Part shown: piece after piece, positions 10,708 through 20,484 of the stretch
How the letters are laid out: every line of letters begins with the position of its first letter
Position numbering within the stretch: position 1 is the first letter of the stretch
Assembly: GCF_001050015.1 (NCBI RefSeq)
Contig: NZ_CVTB01000251.1
Span: forward strand, 1-60,857
DNA: 60,857 nt
Direction of reading: 5' to 3'
Source of the DNA: Mycolicibacterium malmesburyense
Lineage (GTDB): Bacteria > Actinomycetota > Actinomycetes > Mycobacteriales > Mycobacteriaceae
Notes under the pieces: generated by a model
Told to the model about the DNA's origin: nothing
Database searches by the model: none
The model's input: the letters and a program-made list of their open reading frames with translations, nothing else
Position numbers and translations under genes: made by a program

Positions 10708-12237
10708 TTGGCTCAGAATGCCGAGTTCATCGCCGCCATCGATCAGGGCACGACGAGCACCCGGTGCATCATCTTCGACCACGGCGGCGCCGAGATCGGC
10801 CGCCACCAGCTCGAGCACGAGCAGATCCTGCCGAAGGCCGGATGGGTGGAGCACAATCCCGTCGAGATCTGGGAGCGCACCGCGGCGGTGATCATGTCGG
10901 CGCTCAACAAGACGAACCTGTCGGCCACCGACCTCGCGGCGCTCGGCATCACCAACCAGCGTGAGACCGCGCTGGTGTGGAACAAGCGGACCGGCAGGCC
11001 CTACTACAACGCGATCGTGTGGCAGGACACCCGCACCGACCGCATCGCCTCGGCGCTGGACCGCGACGGCCGCGGCGAGGTGATCCGCCGCAAGGCGGGC
11101 CTGCCGCCCGCGACCTACTTCTCCGGCGGCAAGGTGCAGTGGATCCTGGAGAACGTCGACGGGGTGCGCCGCGACGCCGAGAACGGTGACGCGCTGTTCG
11201 GAACCCCCGACTCCTGGGTGCTGTGGAATTTGACCGGCGGGACCCGGGGCGGGGTGCACGTCACCGACGTCACCAATGCCAGCCGGACCATGTTGATGAA
11301 CTTGGAGACCCTCGACTGGGACGACGAGTTGTTGTCGTTCTTCGACATTCCGCGGCAGATGCTGCCCGAGATCAAGCCGTCGTCGTGCCCGGAGTCCTAC
11401 GGCATCACCCGAGACGACGGGCCCGTCGCCGGCCAGGTGCCGCTGACCGGTGCGCTCGGCGACCAGCAGGCCGCGATGGTCGGTCAGGTCTGCCTCAGCG
11501 CGGGGGAGGCCAAGAACACCTATGGCACAGGCAATTTCCTGTTGTTGAACACCGGCGAGAAGATCGTCCGGTCGGAGAACGGGCTCTTGACCACGGTGTG
11601 CTACCAGTTCGGCGACGCGAAACCCGTTTACGCCTTGGAGGGTTCGATCGCGGTGACCGGATCGGCGGTGCAGTGGCTGCGTGACCAGCTGGGCATCATC
11701 AGCGGCGCGTCGCAGAGCGAGGCCCTGGCCCGTCAGGTGGAGGACAACGGCGGCGTTTATTTCGTGCCGGCGTTCTCGGGACTCTTTGCGCCGTACTGGC
11801 GTTCGGATGCGCGCGGGGCGATCGTCGGGCTTTCGCGGTACAACACGAACGCGCACCTGGCGCGCGCGACGCTCGAGGCGATCTGCTATCAGAGCCGCGA
11901 CGTCGTCGACGCAATGGAGGCCGACTCCGGCGTGCACATGGAGGTGCTCAAGGTCGACGGCGGTATCACCGCCAACGATCTGTGCATGCAGATCCAGGCC
12001 GACGTGCTCGGCGTCGACGTCGTCAAGCCCGTCGTCGCCGAGACCACGGCCTTGGGCGCGGCCTATGCCGCCGGGCTGGCGGTCGGGTTCTGGGAGAACG
12101 CGGACGACCTGCGCTCCAATTGGCAGGAAGGCAAGCGCTGGACGCCCTCGTGGAGCGAGGAGCAGCGCGAATCGGGTTATGCCGGTTGGCAGAAGGCGGT
12201 GCAGCGCACGCTGGATTGGGTCGACGTCGATTCTTAG
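10708..12237 (+). CDS. glpK: Glycerol kinase GlpK
   Basis: Phosphorylates glycerol to sn-glycerol-3-phosphate. FGGY-family kinase of 509 residues with the nucleotide-binding [13 protein letters not shown] at the N-terminus, [20 protein letters not shown] and [11 protein letters not shown]. The frame reaches back to an ATG at 10669, but GAGAGGGGA at 10692-10700 precedes a TTG at 10708 by 7 nt and that start gives the family N-terminus. A TTG start is uncommon and may limit expression. The 3' end overlaps the convergent aldo/keto reductase by 4 nt. Confidence 0.93.
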   Translation: MAQNAEFIAAIDQGTTSTRCIIFDHGGAEIGRHQLEHEQILPKAGWVEHNPVEIWERTAAVIMSALNKTNLSATDLAALGITNQRETALVWNKRTGRPYYNAIVWQDTRTDRIASALDRDGRGEVIRRKAGLPPATYFSGGKVQWILENVDGVRRDAENGDALFGTPDSWVLWNLTGGTRGGVHVTDVTNASRTMLMNLETLDWDDELLSFFDIPRQMLPEIKPSSCPESYGITRDDGPVAGQVPLTGALGDQQAAMVGQVCLSAGEAKNTYGTGNFLLLNTGEKIVRSENGLLTTVCYQFGDAKPVYALEGSIAVTGSAVQWLRDQLGIISGASQSEALARQVEDNGGVYFVPAFSGLFAPYWRSDARGAIVGLSRYNTNAHLARATLEAICYQSRDVVDAMEADSGVHMEVLKVDGGITANDLCMQIQADVLGVDVVKPVVAETTALGAAYAAGLAVGFWENADDLRSNWQEGKRWTPSWSEEQRESGYAGWQKAVQRTLDWVDVDS

Positions 12238-13106
12238 GCGGCGGCGTCGAGTTCGCGCCTGGTCTCCTCGTCGAGCGCGATGTCGGCGACGGCGGTGTTC
12301 TCCTCGAGATGGTTCACCGACGACGTGCCCGGGATCAGCAACACGTTCGGCGCCACCGACAGCGTCCATGCGAGCACGATCTGCGCCGGTGTGCGGCCGA
12401 GCTTTTCGGCTTCCCGCGTGACGGCCGGATGGCCGAGCACCGGGTTGTCGGCGACGAAGCCCGAGCCGAGGGGAAAGAACGGCACGAACGCGATGCCACG
12501 CTCGACGCACGCGTCGAGCACCGGTTGTGAGCTGCGGTCGAGCAGGTTGTAGGCGTTCTGCACGCAGACGATCTCGGTACGGTCCAGTGCGATTCGCAGA
12601 TGGTCGACACCGACGCTGCTCAACCCGATGCCGCCGATCAGCCCTTCGTCGCGGGCCTTGATCATCGCGGTGAGCTGCCGGTCGAACAACTCCCCGTGCA
12701 CCGGGGCCACCGAGGTGGGGTCGCCGGAATGGATGCGCAGGTTGACCGCGGCCAAGCGGTCGGTGCCGAGCGTGCGGAGGTTCTCCTCGATGTCGGCGCG
12801 TAGTTCGTCGGGCTCCTGTGCGGGCAGCCAGGCGGCGGCGTCGTCTCGGCGGGCACCCACCTTGCTGACCAGAGCGAGGTCGGCGGGGTAGGGGTGCAAG
12901 GCCTCGCGGATCAGTTCGTTGGCGACGTCGGGCCCGTAGAACTGCGACGTGTCGATGTGGTTGATCCCGAGTTCGACCGCCCGCCGCAGCACGGCGAGCG
13001 CCTGCTCACGATCGCGGGGCGGTCCGAAGACGCCCGGACCGGGCAGTTGCATCGCGCCGTAGCCGACGCGTCCGACATGAAACGAGCCAAGCGGGAAGGT
13101 CTGCAT
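12234..13106 (-). CDS. Aldo/keto reductase
   Basis: NADPH-dependent oxidoreductase of 290 residues. It has the N-terminal [14 protein letters not shown], the [13 protein letters not shown] segment that carries the catalytic Asp and Tyr, the Lys in ALVSKVG, and RIHSGDP where most members have a histidine. The C-terminal [14 protein letters not shown] binds the cofactor phosphate. The ATG at 13106 is preceded by GGAAAGGTG. The substrate is unknown. Confidence 0.88.
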   Translation of the reverse strand: MQTFPLGSFHVGRVGYGAMQLPGPGVFGPPRDREQALAVLRRAVELGINHIDTSQFYGPDVANELIREALHPYPADLALVSKVGARRDDAAAWLPAQEPDELRADIEENLRTLGTDRLAAVNLRIHSGDPTSVAPVHGELFDRQLTAMIKARDEGLIGGIGLSSVGVDHLRIALDRTEIVCVQNAYNLLDRSSQPVLDACVERGIAFVPFFPLGSGFVADNPVLGHPAVTREAEKLGRTPAQIVLAWTLSVAPNVLLIPGTSSVNHLEENTAVADIALDEETRRELDAAA

Positions 13107-13174
13107 ATTCAATCCGTACACCTTTCCCGCCGGGCTTATTCCGGTACGGGGGTCATTTGATCGCGTCGAGGACG

Positions 13175-14020
13175 TCAGCGGGGCGGGGTGAACCCGCCAC
13201 CGCCGGACGTCGGCGGCACCGGCTGCCACGCGGGCGGCCCGTGGCCCGGCCAGGGCGGCGGCGGGGCCGTCGCCTGCAACCGGGCCAACTCCCGGCGGTG
13301 ACGCTCGGCCAACACGGCGGCGAGCACAAGCTGCGGCGGTGTACCGGGCGGCGGTGGTGGAGAGATCTGAGCGACGACGTCGGTGGTGATCCGGTACGCC
13401 ATCTGGTCGCGCACCATCGGATCCAATTGTGTTGCCCGCCCGAGGAACTGGCGTGCCAGCTCGGCCTGTTCGGGGCGTAACCCGGAGAGCTGCAACGACG
13501 ATGCCCACCACGCCAGCTGCGGAGGCATCGGCGGCGGGGGCGACAGTCGGGGTGTCCGCTCGCTGATCACGATGGTGCCTGCGAAGATGTCCCCGAGCCG
13601 CTTCCCCTTGGCCGACAGCAGGCTGCTGATCACCGCGGGACCGCCGGCCAGCATCCAGATCTCGATCACGCCGGCCAATGCGCGGAAGAACGCCTGCCGG
13701 AACCGTTCTGGGCCGCCATCCTCGGACACCACCCGAAGGCCCATCGCCATCTTGCCCAGCGACCGGCCGCGCGTCGCGGTCTCGAACACGAGCGGATAGC
13801 CGAGCATGGCAAGGACGGTGAAGATGATGAGCACCGCCATCGACAGCGCCGAGTCCAACTGTGTCAGCGTCAGGCTGAAGAGCAGGATTCCGATCAGATA
13901 AAGCAGGAACACGACGGTGATGTCGATCAGCACCGCCACCGCCCGCACCGGCAGCTGGGCGATCTGAACGTCGAGCACCACCGCGTCGCCGGTGACGACG
14001 GGTTCCTGCTGCCAGACCAT
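13175..14020 (-). CDS. RDD-family membrane protein (Rv3695-like)
   Basis: A 281-residue membrane protein. The RDD domain is visible as PVRAVAVLIDITVVFLLYLIG and TRGRSLGKMAMGLRVV, giving three to four membrane segments. A proline-rich cytoplasmic tail follows (PPPPMPPQ, SPPPPPGTPP, PPPPWPGHGPP). The ATG at 14020 lies close to a candidate minus-strand -10 (TAGTAG), so the transcript would have almost no leader. It is divergent from the SpoIIM-like gene. Function is unknown; the pairing of RDD, SpoIIM, DUF58 and MoxR is conserved in actinobacteria. Confidence 0.87.
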   Translation of the reverse strand: MVWQQEPVVTGDAVVLDVQIAQLPVRAVAVLIDITVVFLLYLIGILLFSLTLTQLDSALSMAVLIIFTVLAMLGYPLVFETATRGRSLGKMAMGLRVVSEDGGPERFRQAFFRALAGVIEIWMLAGGPAVISSLLSAKGKRLGDIFAGTIVISERTPRLSPPPPMPPQLAWWASSLQLSGLRPEQAELARQFLGRATQLDPMVRDQMAYRITTDVVAQISPPPPPGTPPQLVLAAVLAERHRRELARLQATAPPPPWPGHGPPAWQPVPPTSGGGGFTPPR

Positions 14021-14031
14021 AACCGTCAACG

Positions 14032-14041
14032 CTACTAGGAT
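14032..14041. promoter_or_regulatory. Overlapping divergent -10 elements
   Basis: Only 28 bp separate the two divergent start codons (14020 and 14049). Reading plus, TAGGAT at 14036-14041 lies 7 nt before the GTG at 14049. Reading minus, TAGTAG (plus bases 14032-14037) lies 11 nt before the ATG at 14020. The two candidate -10 boxes share a central CTAG, so the promoters would exclude each other and the plus transcript would be leaderless. This is inference from sequence only. Confidence 0.4.
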
Positions 14042-14048
14042 TCGATGC

Positions 14049-15041
14049 GTGGATGTCGACGCGTTCGTGCTCACGCACCGGCCCACGTGGGACCGGCTCG
14101 AGCAGCTGGTCAAGCGGCGTCGACAGCTCAGCGGCGCCGAAGTCGACGAGTTGGTGGATCTCTACCAACGGGTGTCGACGCATCTGTCGATCGTGCGCAC
14201 CGCGAACGCCGACCCGGTGGTCGTCGGCCGCCTCTCGGGCCTGATCGCGCAGGCGCGCGCCGCGGTGACCGGTGCGCACGCTCCGCTGTGGCGCGAGTTC
14301 GTGCGGTTCTGGACGGTGTCCTTCCCCGTCGTCGCCTACCGGTCGCGGTGGTGGTGGCTCGGCACGGCCGCGGTGTTCTTCGCGGTGGCCGCGCTCATCG
14401 CCGTGTGGGTGTCGGGCAGCCCCGAGGTGCGGGCCATGATCGGCACCCCGGACGAGATCGAACAGATGGTCAACAACGACTTCGCCGCGTACTACAGCGA
14501 GCATCCGGCGGCGTCGTTCGCGCTTCAGGTCTGGGTGAACAACGCGTGGATCTCGTTGCAGTGCCTCGGTTTTGCGATATTGCTCGGAATTCCGATCCCG
14601 TACGTGGTGTTTCAGAACGCGGCCAATCTCGGGGTGGCCGCCGGGTTGATGTTCGGCGCGGGCAAGGGTGACATCTTCCTCGGGCTCATCACCCCGCATG
14701 GGCTGCTCGAACTGACCGCGGTGTTCCTGGCCGCCGGTGCCGGTATGCGACTGGGCTGGAACGTGATCTCGCCGGGTGATCGGCCGCGCGGTCAGGTGCT
14801 CGCCGAACAGGGCCGTGCTATCGGCGCGGTCGCGGGCGGGCTGGTGGCGATCCTGTTGATCTCGGGGCTCATCGAGGCTCTCGTGACGCCGTCGCCGCTA
14901 CCGACGGCGGTGCGGATCGCCATCGGCGTGGCCGCCGAGGTCGCGTTTCTCGCGTACGTCTTCTACTTCGGGCGTAAGGCGGAGCGCGTCGGCGAGAGCG
15001 GCGACGTCGAGGACGCCCCCGACGTCGTCCCGACCGGCTAG
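14049..15041 (+). CDS. Stage II sporulation protein M-like membrane protein (Rv3694c-like)
   Basis: A 330-residue protein with a soluble N-terminal helical part (DAFVLTHRPTWDRL to about residue 85) followed by about five membrane segments, of the DUF95/SpoIIM family. AAYYSEHPAASFALQVWVNNAW and a GLITPHGLLEL segment are typical. The GTG at 14049 gives the family N-terminus; the longer frame from 13992 runs into the divergent gene. Mycobacteria do not sporulate in the Bacillus way, so the name gives only the fold. Confidence 0.87.
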   Translation: MDVDAFVLTHRPTWDRLEQLVKRRRQLSGAEVDELVDLYQRVSTHLSIVRTANADPVVVGRLSGLIAQARAAVTGAHAPLWREFVRFWTVSFPVVAYRSRWWWLGTAAVFFAVAALIAVWVSGSPEVRAMIGTPDEIEQMVNNDFAAYYSEHPAASFALQVWVNNAWISLQCLGFAILLGIPIPYVVFQNAANLGVAAGLMFGAGKGDIFLGLITPHGLLELTAVFLAAGAGMRLGWNVISPGDRPRGQVLAEQGRAIGAVAGGLVAILLISGLIEALVTPSPLPTAVRIAIGVAAEVAFLAYVFYFGRKAERVGESGDVEDAPDVVPTG

Positions 15042-16360
15042 AGCCGTCCGGTGGCCTTCATCGCCAGATAGTGGTCGGCCAGCGCGGGCGCCAGTTCTTC
15101 GGGTGCGGCGTCGACCACGTCGACCCCTCGGCGTCGCAGCCGCGATGCGATCGCGCGCCGTTCGTTGCGGGCCCGCTCGGCCGCCGCCGCGTCGTAAACC
15201 TGTGGGGCGTCGGCGCGACCGGCCGCCAGGGTGTCGATGCGCGGGTCGGCGACGGCGGAGACCAGCACGCTGTGTTTTGAGGTCAGCTGTGGCAGGACGG
15301 TCATCAGGCCTTCGTCGAGCGCGGACGCGTTGAGGTCGGTGAGCAACACCACCAGCGCGCGCCTGCGGACGCGGCGCAGCACCGCGGCGACCATCGCACC
15401 CGCATCGGATTCGATGAGCGCCGGCTCGATCGGCGCCATCGCCGTCACCAGCTGCGCCAGCAGCTCGGTGCGCGACGCGTTGAACACGGCGGCCCTCGTG
15501 ACCCGGTCGTGGGCGAGGAAGTCGACGTGGTCGCCGGCGCGTGAGGCCAGCGCGGCCAGCAGCAGCGCGGCATCCATCGACCAGTCCAGCCGCGGCCACC
15601 CGGACGGATCGTTGGAGGTGGGATCGATGCCCACACGTCCCGCCGAGGTGCGGCCGGTGTCGAGCACGATCACCACGCGCTGATCCCGTTCGGGCCGCCA
15701 CGTCCGCACCACCACGTCGGCGCGGCGCGCGGACGCGCGCCAGTCGATCGACCTGACGTCGTCGCCGATGACGTATTCGCGCAGCGAGTCGAACTCGGTG
15801 CCCTGGCCGCGAATCAGGACGGGCGTATTGCCTTCCAGTTCACGCAGTTTCGCCAGCCGCGATGGAAGGTGCTTACGCGACAGGAACGGCGGCAGGATGC
15901 GGATCTGTCCGGGCACCCGGTGCGAGCTCTGTCGTCCGGCCAGGCCGAGCGGTCCGGTCGCGCGGACGGTGACCAGCGACGACTCCTGGTCGCCCCGGCG
16001 CACCGGCCGCAACGTCGTCGTCAGTCGAAGACGTTGGCCCGCAGCCACGTCCACGGCCTGATATCGAGGGTGGGCGCGTGTGCTCGGGGGCCAGGCGTCG
16101 CGGACGACGCCTCTGATGCGGCGTCGGCCGGCGTTCTCGACCAGCAGGGCGGTCGTGACGTCCTGGCCCAGCCGCGCGGTGCTGTCCCCCGACCGGCTGA
16201 ACCGCATCCGGCGGGTGTTCCCGGCCAGCGCGGCGTCGACCGCGATCAGCACGGCGAGCACGCCCAACAGCACCGCGAACGTCGCCGCGGGCCGGGGCGA
16301 CACCGCGATCGGCAGGACGCACACCAGTGCGACCAGCGCGGCCCGTCCGGTGAGGATCAC
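15038..16360 (-). CDS. DUF58 domain protein (Rv3693-like), MoxR partner
   Basis: About 440 residues. Two N-terminal hydrophobic segments (LVALVCVLPIAV and FAVLLGVLAVLIAVD) anchor it. The DUF58 core follows as REYVIGDDVRSIDWRASAR, then a von Willebrand A-like fold with VVIVLDTG and VVLLTDLNASALDEG. The GTG start at 16360 overlaps the moxR stop. MoxR ATPases and DUF58 proteins commonly act together as chaperone-like pairs, in which DUF58/vWA proteins contact the substrate. Confidence 0.87.
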   Translation of the reverse strand: MILTGRAALVALVCVLPIAVSPRPAATFAVLLGVLAVLIAVDAALAGNTRRMRFSRSGDSTARLGQDVTTALLVENAGRRRIRGVVRDAWPPSTRAHPRYQAVDVAAGQRLRLTTTLRPVRRGDQESSLVTVRATGPLGLAGRQSSHRVPGQIRILPPFLSRKHLPSRLAKLRELEGNTPVLIRGQGTEFDSLREYVIGDDVRSIDWRASARRADVVVRTWRPERDQRVVIVLDTGRTSAGRVGIDPTSNDPSGWPRLDWSMDAALLLAALASRAGDHVDFLAHDRVTRAAVFNASRTELLAQLVTAMAPIEPALIESDAGAMVAAVLRRVRRRALVVLLTDLNASALDEGLMTVLPQLTSKHSVLVSAVADPRIDTLAAGRADAPQVYDAAAAERARNERRAIASRLRRRGVDVVDAAPEELAPALADHYLAMKATGRL

Positions 16361-17322
16361 TAGCGCGGCACCGGTACTGCCGCGAGGATGCCGTCGAGCA
16401 CGCCGTCGGGGGTGGCGCCCTCCAGTTCGGCCTCCGGCCGGAGTTGGATGCGATGACGCAAAGTGGGGCGGGCCATCGCCTTGACGTCGTCCGGCGTCAC
16501 GTAGTTGCGCCCCGACAGCCAGGCCCACGACCTGGAGGTCGCCAGCAGGGCCGTCGCCCCGCGCGGCGAGACCCCCAGTTGCAGCGAGGGTGAATGCCTT
16601 GTCGCGGAGCAGATGTCGACGATGTAACCGAGCACCTCGTCGGCCACCAGGACCTGTCGTATCGCGGCCCGCCCGGCGGCCAGCTCCGCGGTTCCCGCGA
16701 CCGGCTGCACGGCCGACAGGTCCCGGGGGTCGAAACCGTGTGCGTGCCGGTTCAGGATCGCGACCTCCTGATCCCGCGTCGGCAGCGGCACGTTGAGCTT
16801 GAGCAGGAAGCGATCGAGTTGCGCCTCAGGCAGCTGATACGTGCCTTCGTACTCGATCGGGTTCTGGGTGGCGGCGACGATGAACGGATCGGGCAGGGGA
16901 CGCGCGTCGCCCTCGACGCTGACCTGACGCTCCTCCATGGCCTCCAGCAGCGCGGCCTGGGTCTTGGGCGGCGTCCGGTTGATCTCGTCGGCCAGCAGCA
17001 GGTTCGTGAACACGGGCCCGGACCGGAACTCGAATTCCGCGGTCCGCGCGTCGTATACGAGCGAACCGGTGACATCGCCGGGCATCAGGTCGGGGGTGAA
17101 CTGGAGGCGTTTGAAGTCGAGCTGCAGGGCCGAGGCCAGCGTGCGCACCAACAGCGTCTTGGCCACCCCGGGAACTCCCTCGAGGAGAACGTGCCCGCGG
17201 CACAGCAGCGCGATCACCAGACCGCTGACGACGGCGTCCTGCCCGACGACCGCCTTGGCTATCTCGGCGCGCAGCGCCAGCAATGCGGTTCGCGCGGAAT
17301 CGTTTCCGGCTGCCTGAGTCAC
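16360..17322 (-). CDS. moxR2: MoxR-family AAA+ ATPase (MoxR2, Rv3692-like)
   Basis: A 320-residue AAA+ ATPase. Walker A is visible as LLEGVPGVAKTLLV (GVPGVAKT), Walker B as LLLADEINRTPPKTQAALLEAMEE, sensor 1 as VAATQNPIEYEGT, and an arginine finger region follows QLDRFLLKL. MoxR proteins are thought to remodel or mature envelope proteins. The GTG at 17322 overlaps the upstream gene's TGA, and its own stop overlaps the next GTG. The longer open frame to 17700 is rejected because it overlaps a clear coding gene. Confidence 0.93.
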   Translation of the reverse strand: MTQAAGNDSARTALLALRAEIAKAVVGQDAVVSGLVIALLCRGHVLLEGVPGVAKTLLVRTLASALQLDFKRLQFTPDLMPGDVTGSLVYDARTAEFEFRSGPVFTNLLLADEINRTPPKTQAALLEAMEERQVSVEGDARPLPDPFIVAATQNPIEYEGTYQLPEAQLDRFLLKLNVPLPTRDQEVAILNRHAHGFDPRDLSAVQPVAGTAELAAGRAAIRQVLVADEVLGYIVDICSATRHSPSLQLGVSPRGATALLATSRSWAWLSGRNYVTPDDVKAMARPTLRHRIQLRPEAELEGATPDGVLDGILAAVPVPR

Positions 17323-18467
17323 GAGCGTGCGACCTGCCTTTCGATGTTGTCGAGTTCGTGTGCGAGGTTGACCAACGCGGCATCGTCGACGGGCGGTGGG
17401 CCGAACAAGGTGTGCGCGACCGCTTGGGGTGCGATGTCGCACTGCGCGGAGATCGCCGCAACCACCGCGGTCGGATCGGCGTTGACACCCAGACCGAGGC
17501 GCGGCTGCATGCGCTGCAGCGCGGCCGTGCGCAGGGCGTCGGCCGCGCTGTCGCGGGCACGGCGCGAGCGGTAGAGCCGGCCGCGGCCCTCCACGGTTTC
17601 GGAGGCGCGCACCACGACGGGCAGACGTTCGGCGACCAGCGGACCGATCCGGCGCACCTTCCAAAGCGCCAGCAGCGCCACGACCGCGACGAGCTGCCAC
17701 AGGATCCAGCCCACGTGCTCCGGCGCGAGGTCGAACAGGCTTGCCGCCCCATCGGATTCACCCTCGGTGAACTGCGGTGCATACCAGATCATCCGTCGAT
17801 CGGCGCCCGCGAGGTTCATCGCGAGCGCGGCGTTGCCCGCCTTGAGCAACCCGCCGTTCGTCATGAACCCGGAATCGCCGACCAGCGTGATGTCGCGGCC
17901 GTCGGCGGTGTAGCGGACCAGCGTGCCGCCGTAACAGCGGGTCAGGCCGACGTCGTCGGCCGTCGCCTCGTAGGTGTCGCTAACGCTGAACTGCACGGCC
18001 CCGGCGCGGGTGGCCTCCCGCAGGTCGCAGTCGGGTCGCTCGCCGCCGCCGAACGTGGTGGCCCCGCCCAGCTTCACGTCCGGTGCCAGGGCCCGTCGGG
18101 TGCGCGAGTTCGGCTGCACCAGAAGGCGATCGCCCGGCAAGGCGGCCAGGCGGTCTAGCACCGAGCTGTCGACGAGGTGATAGGTCTGCACCACCACCAG
18201 CAGGGTGTCGGGCCGGGCGGCCGCCTCGGCCGCCGCGACGTCGGGTGCCTCCACGACCTCGACGCCGTGTTCGCGCAGCAGCGTCATCAAGGCCCGCGCC
18301 CCGTCCGGTCCGGTGGAGTTGGGATCCATTCGTCCGCCAGGGCGCGGGGCGGTCAGATAGGCGCTGAGAAGGGCGAACCCGACGATGACGGCGAGCGCCA
18401 ACAGGACCCAGCGGACGCCGCGCCAGCGTTGACGCATCGTCGGCTCGACAGCGGTGCCCGTGGTCAT
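17319..18467 (-). CDS. DUF4350 membrane protein (Rv3691-like)
   Basis: A 382-residue protein with an N-terminal membrane segment (VLLALAVIVGFALLSAYL), an extracellular DUF4350 domain (NSTGPDGARALMTLLREHGVEV), a second membrane segment (ILWQLVAVVALLALW) and a cytoplasmic helical tail. It belongs to the same operon as moxR2 and the DUF58 and DUF4129 genes, overlapping both neighbours by 4 nt. Biochemical role unknown; it likely works with the MoxR complex at the membrane. Confidence 0.87.
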   Translation of the reverse strand: MTTGTAVEPTMRQRWRGVRWVLLALAVIVGFALLSAYLTAPRPGGRMDPNSTGPDGARALMTLLREHGVEVVEAPDVAAAEAAARPDTLLVVVQTYHLVDSSVLDRLAALPGDRLLVQPNSRTRRALAPDVKLGGATTFGGGERPDCDLREATRAGAVQFSVSDTYEATADDVGLTRCYGGTLVRYTADGRDITLVGDSGFMTNGGLLKAGNAALAMNLAGADRRMIWYAPQFTEGESDGAASLFDLAPEHVGWILWQLVAVVALLALWKVRRIGPLVAERLPVVVRASETVEGRGRLYRSRRARDSAADALRTAALQRMQPRLGLGVNADPTAVVAAISAQCDIAPQAVAHTLFGPPPVDDAALVNLAHELDNIERQVARS

Positions 18468-19117
18468 CGGACCTCTGCCCAACCGTCGGACGCAATGGGT
18501 GCGGCGGCGGAGGAGGCCGGTCCCGTGACCCGCGAACGCACGTGGTCGTCCAGGTCGGCGACCAACCGGTAGGCGTCCTCGGTGCCGGGCATCTCCCCGT
18601 ACGTGACGTCGTTGAAAGCGGTTGCCGCAGAGAATAATTCGTCGCTCAAATGCGTAAGCTCCCTGGCCGCGTCGCGGGCGAGCTCGGTGGCGGTGCGGCC
18701 GGGGACCGGATCGAGCACTCCGGTCTCTTCCAGCTGTCGGGCGACGGCCCGCAAGCGGTGTCGGATCGCCGCGGCCCAATCCGCCGTCGCGGCGAATCCT
18801 TCGGCGGTCTCCCGGTGCTGCGCCGCGGTCAGTTCACGTTCGCCGAACAAGGTCGCGTCACGGGTACCGCCGGTTCGCATGGTCCGCCGCGCGATCCGGA
18901 TCGCCACGACCGCCGCGACCGCGACGAGGATCAGCAACACCGAAATCGTCACCCAGCCCCCGGGTACCGATGCGCCCTCGGCGGCCAGGCGGTACAGCAG
19001 GTCGTCGATCCAGTCGCTGAGGCGCTCGGTCAGGGAAGGCTTGGGATAGATCGGCTTTGCGAGCTCTCGCTGCGCGGCCTCGTGTGCGGCATCGCTGTCG
19101 ATGTCTATGGTCGGCAC
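18464..19117 (-). CDS. DUF4129 membrane protein (Rv3690-like)
   Basis: A 217-residue protein with one central membrane segment (VTISVLLILVAVAAVVAIRIA) followed by the DUF4129 helical domain (WAAAIRHRLRAVARQLEE, RTATELARDA and the C-terminal DAYRLVADLDDHV). It starts with GTG one base downstream of the stop of the upstream proline-rich membrane gene and ends in an ATGA overlap with the DUF4350 gene. DUF4129, DUF4350, MoxR and DUF58 together are a conserved actinobacterial set. Confidence 0.85.
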   Translation of the reverse strand: MPTIDIDSDAAHEAAQRELAKPIYPKPSLTERLSDWIDDLLYRLAAEGASVPGGWVTISVLLILVAVAAVVAIRIARRTMRTGGTRDATLFGERELTAAQHRETAEGFAATADWAAAIRHRLRAVARQLEETGVLDPVPGRTATELARDAARELTHLSDELFSAATAFNDVTYGEMPGTEDAYRLVADLDDHVRSRVTGPASSAAAPIASDGWAEVR

Positions 19118-19118
19118 G

Positions 19119-20402
19119 TCAGTTCTGGCGGGTCAGCCACAGATGGTCGGTGGAGTCGGACGGGGCGGTTGGACCATATCCGGCGCCGGTCTGCAGCACC
19201 AGATCGAAGGCCTCTCGGCGCATGCGGGCGTCGGTGTACTGCAGCGCCACCACACCCGCGCTGAAGGGTGCGGTGATGATCTGGCCGATCGCGCCCCCGA
19301 CGGACAGGAGCACGAGGGCGAACAGCGCGGCCACCGTCGTCGAGGCCACCATGAGCACGATCTGCCCGCCGAGGCTGAACGGGAACGCGACCGCGCCGGC
19401 GACGAGTTGGGCGACGATCACCGCGAGCAGCCGAATGCCCAACACCCGCCAGAAGTCTCGCTTGACCAACGCGAACGACCGCACGACGGCCGCGACGATG
19501 CCGAGGCGCTCGAGAACGATGATGACCGGAGCGAAGGTCAACATCGTTCCGAGGTACACCAGCGCCGCAATCAACACCAGCACCAAGGGGATACCGATCA
19601 GAACCGCGGCCGCGCCGCCGGCCGCGTATCCGAGGCCGACGATGACACCCACCACGACACCGATCAGCAGCATCGCGCCGAGCACCTCGAGGAACGAGAA
19701 CCCGATCAACGCCCAGATCCGGCTCCGAAGCCGTTGCCACGCTTGCCCGATGGTGATCCCGGAACCGAACACGGCCCTGCCGACGACGACGGTGAGCAGG
19801 CCGCTCAGCAGGATCGAGGCCAGTCCGGTGGCGACCGATCCGGCCAGGCTCGACATCATGCTGCTCACCAGGACGCCGGTCGACACCTCTTCTTCGCCGC
19901 TGAGCGCCGGGACCAGTTGCCCGCCGACCGCGAGCGGGCCGACCGACAGGATCAACGCGATCAGCTGTGTGGCGACCACGACGATGGTGGTCAAGCCGAG
20001 CGTCGCCTTCGGATTGGCCCGGATGTAGGCGACCGCTCCGTTGAAGATGTCCGAGAGGGTGAGCGGGCGTAGGGGAATGACGCCCGGCTTCAGCGCGAGC
20101 GGCGCGAACCCGGGTGGTGGGGGCCCGTAGCCCGGCGGTGCTCCGTAGCCGGGGGGCGGGCCGTAACCCGGTGGGGCGCCGTACCCGGGTGGGGCACCGT
20201 ACCCGGGGGGCGGGCCGTAACCGGGGGGTCGGCCGTAACCCGGTGGGGCGCCGTAACCCGGCGGAGCGGTGTACCCGGGTGTGGCGGTGTAACCGGGCGG
20301 CGGATAGGCCGGTGGACCGTAACCCGCCGGCGGATGACCCGGCGGTGGATAGCCCGGCGGCGGTGGGCCTGCATATCCCGACCCGCCGGCGTCGATGCTC
20401 AT
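19119..20402 (-). CDS. Membrane protein with PPGYG-repeat N-terminus (Rv3689-like)
   Basis: A 427-residue protein. Residues about 8-100 are a low-complexity tail built from PPGYG and PPPGY units. The rest is an integral membrane domain with roughly six segments, resembling the glycerophosphodiester phosphodiesterase membrane-domain family (LTLSDIFNGAVAYIRANPKATLG, RLRSRIWALIGFSFLEVLGAMLL). Two ATGs are close together, and AAGG at 20412-20415 is better placed for 20402 than for 20411. It is probably the first gene of the minus-strand moxR2 operon. Role unknown. Confidence 0.83.
   Translation of the reverse strand: MSIDAGGSGYAGPPPPGYPPPGHPPAGYGPPAYPPPGYTATPGYTAPPGYGAPPGYGRPPGYGPPPGYGAPPGYGAPPGYGPPPGYGAPPGYGPPPPGFAPLALKPGVIPLRPLTLSDIFNGAVAYIRANPKATLGLTTIVVVATQLIALILSVGPLAVGGQLVPALSGEEEVSTGVLVSSMMSSLAGSVATGLASILLSGLLTVVVGRAVFGSGITIGQAWQRLRSRIWALIGFSFLEVLGAMLLIGVVVGVIVGLGYAAGGAAAVLIGIPLVLVLIAALVYLGTMLTFAPVIIVLERLGIVAAVVRSFALVKRDFWRVLGIRLLAVIVAQLVAGAVAFPFSLGGQIVLMVASTTVAALFALVLLSVGGAIGQIITAPFSAGVVALQYTDARMRREAFDLVLQTGAGYGPTAPSDSTDHLWLTRQN
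20105..20380 (-). repeat. In-gene tandem repeats encoding PPGYG units
   Basis: Imperfect tandem units of about 15-18 bp, each a variant of a glycine/proline/tyrosine-coding block (PPGYGAPPGYG, PPGYGPPPGYG), fill the 5' part of the membrane protein gene. Many unit copies are identical at the DNA level, which allows slippage and length variation between strains. The units have no spacers, so this is not CRISPR. Confidence 0.8.
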
Positions 20403-20484
20403 GGCCACCATCCTTACGAGGAGGGCGCGAATTGACAACGTCGTCCGCCGGTCGTCGCGATGGGGCGCGGCGTAGCTTTGGTGC

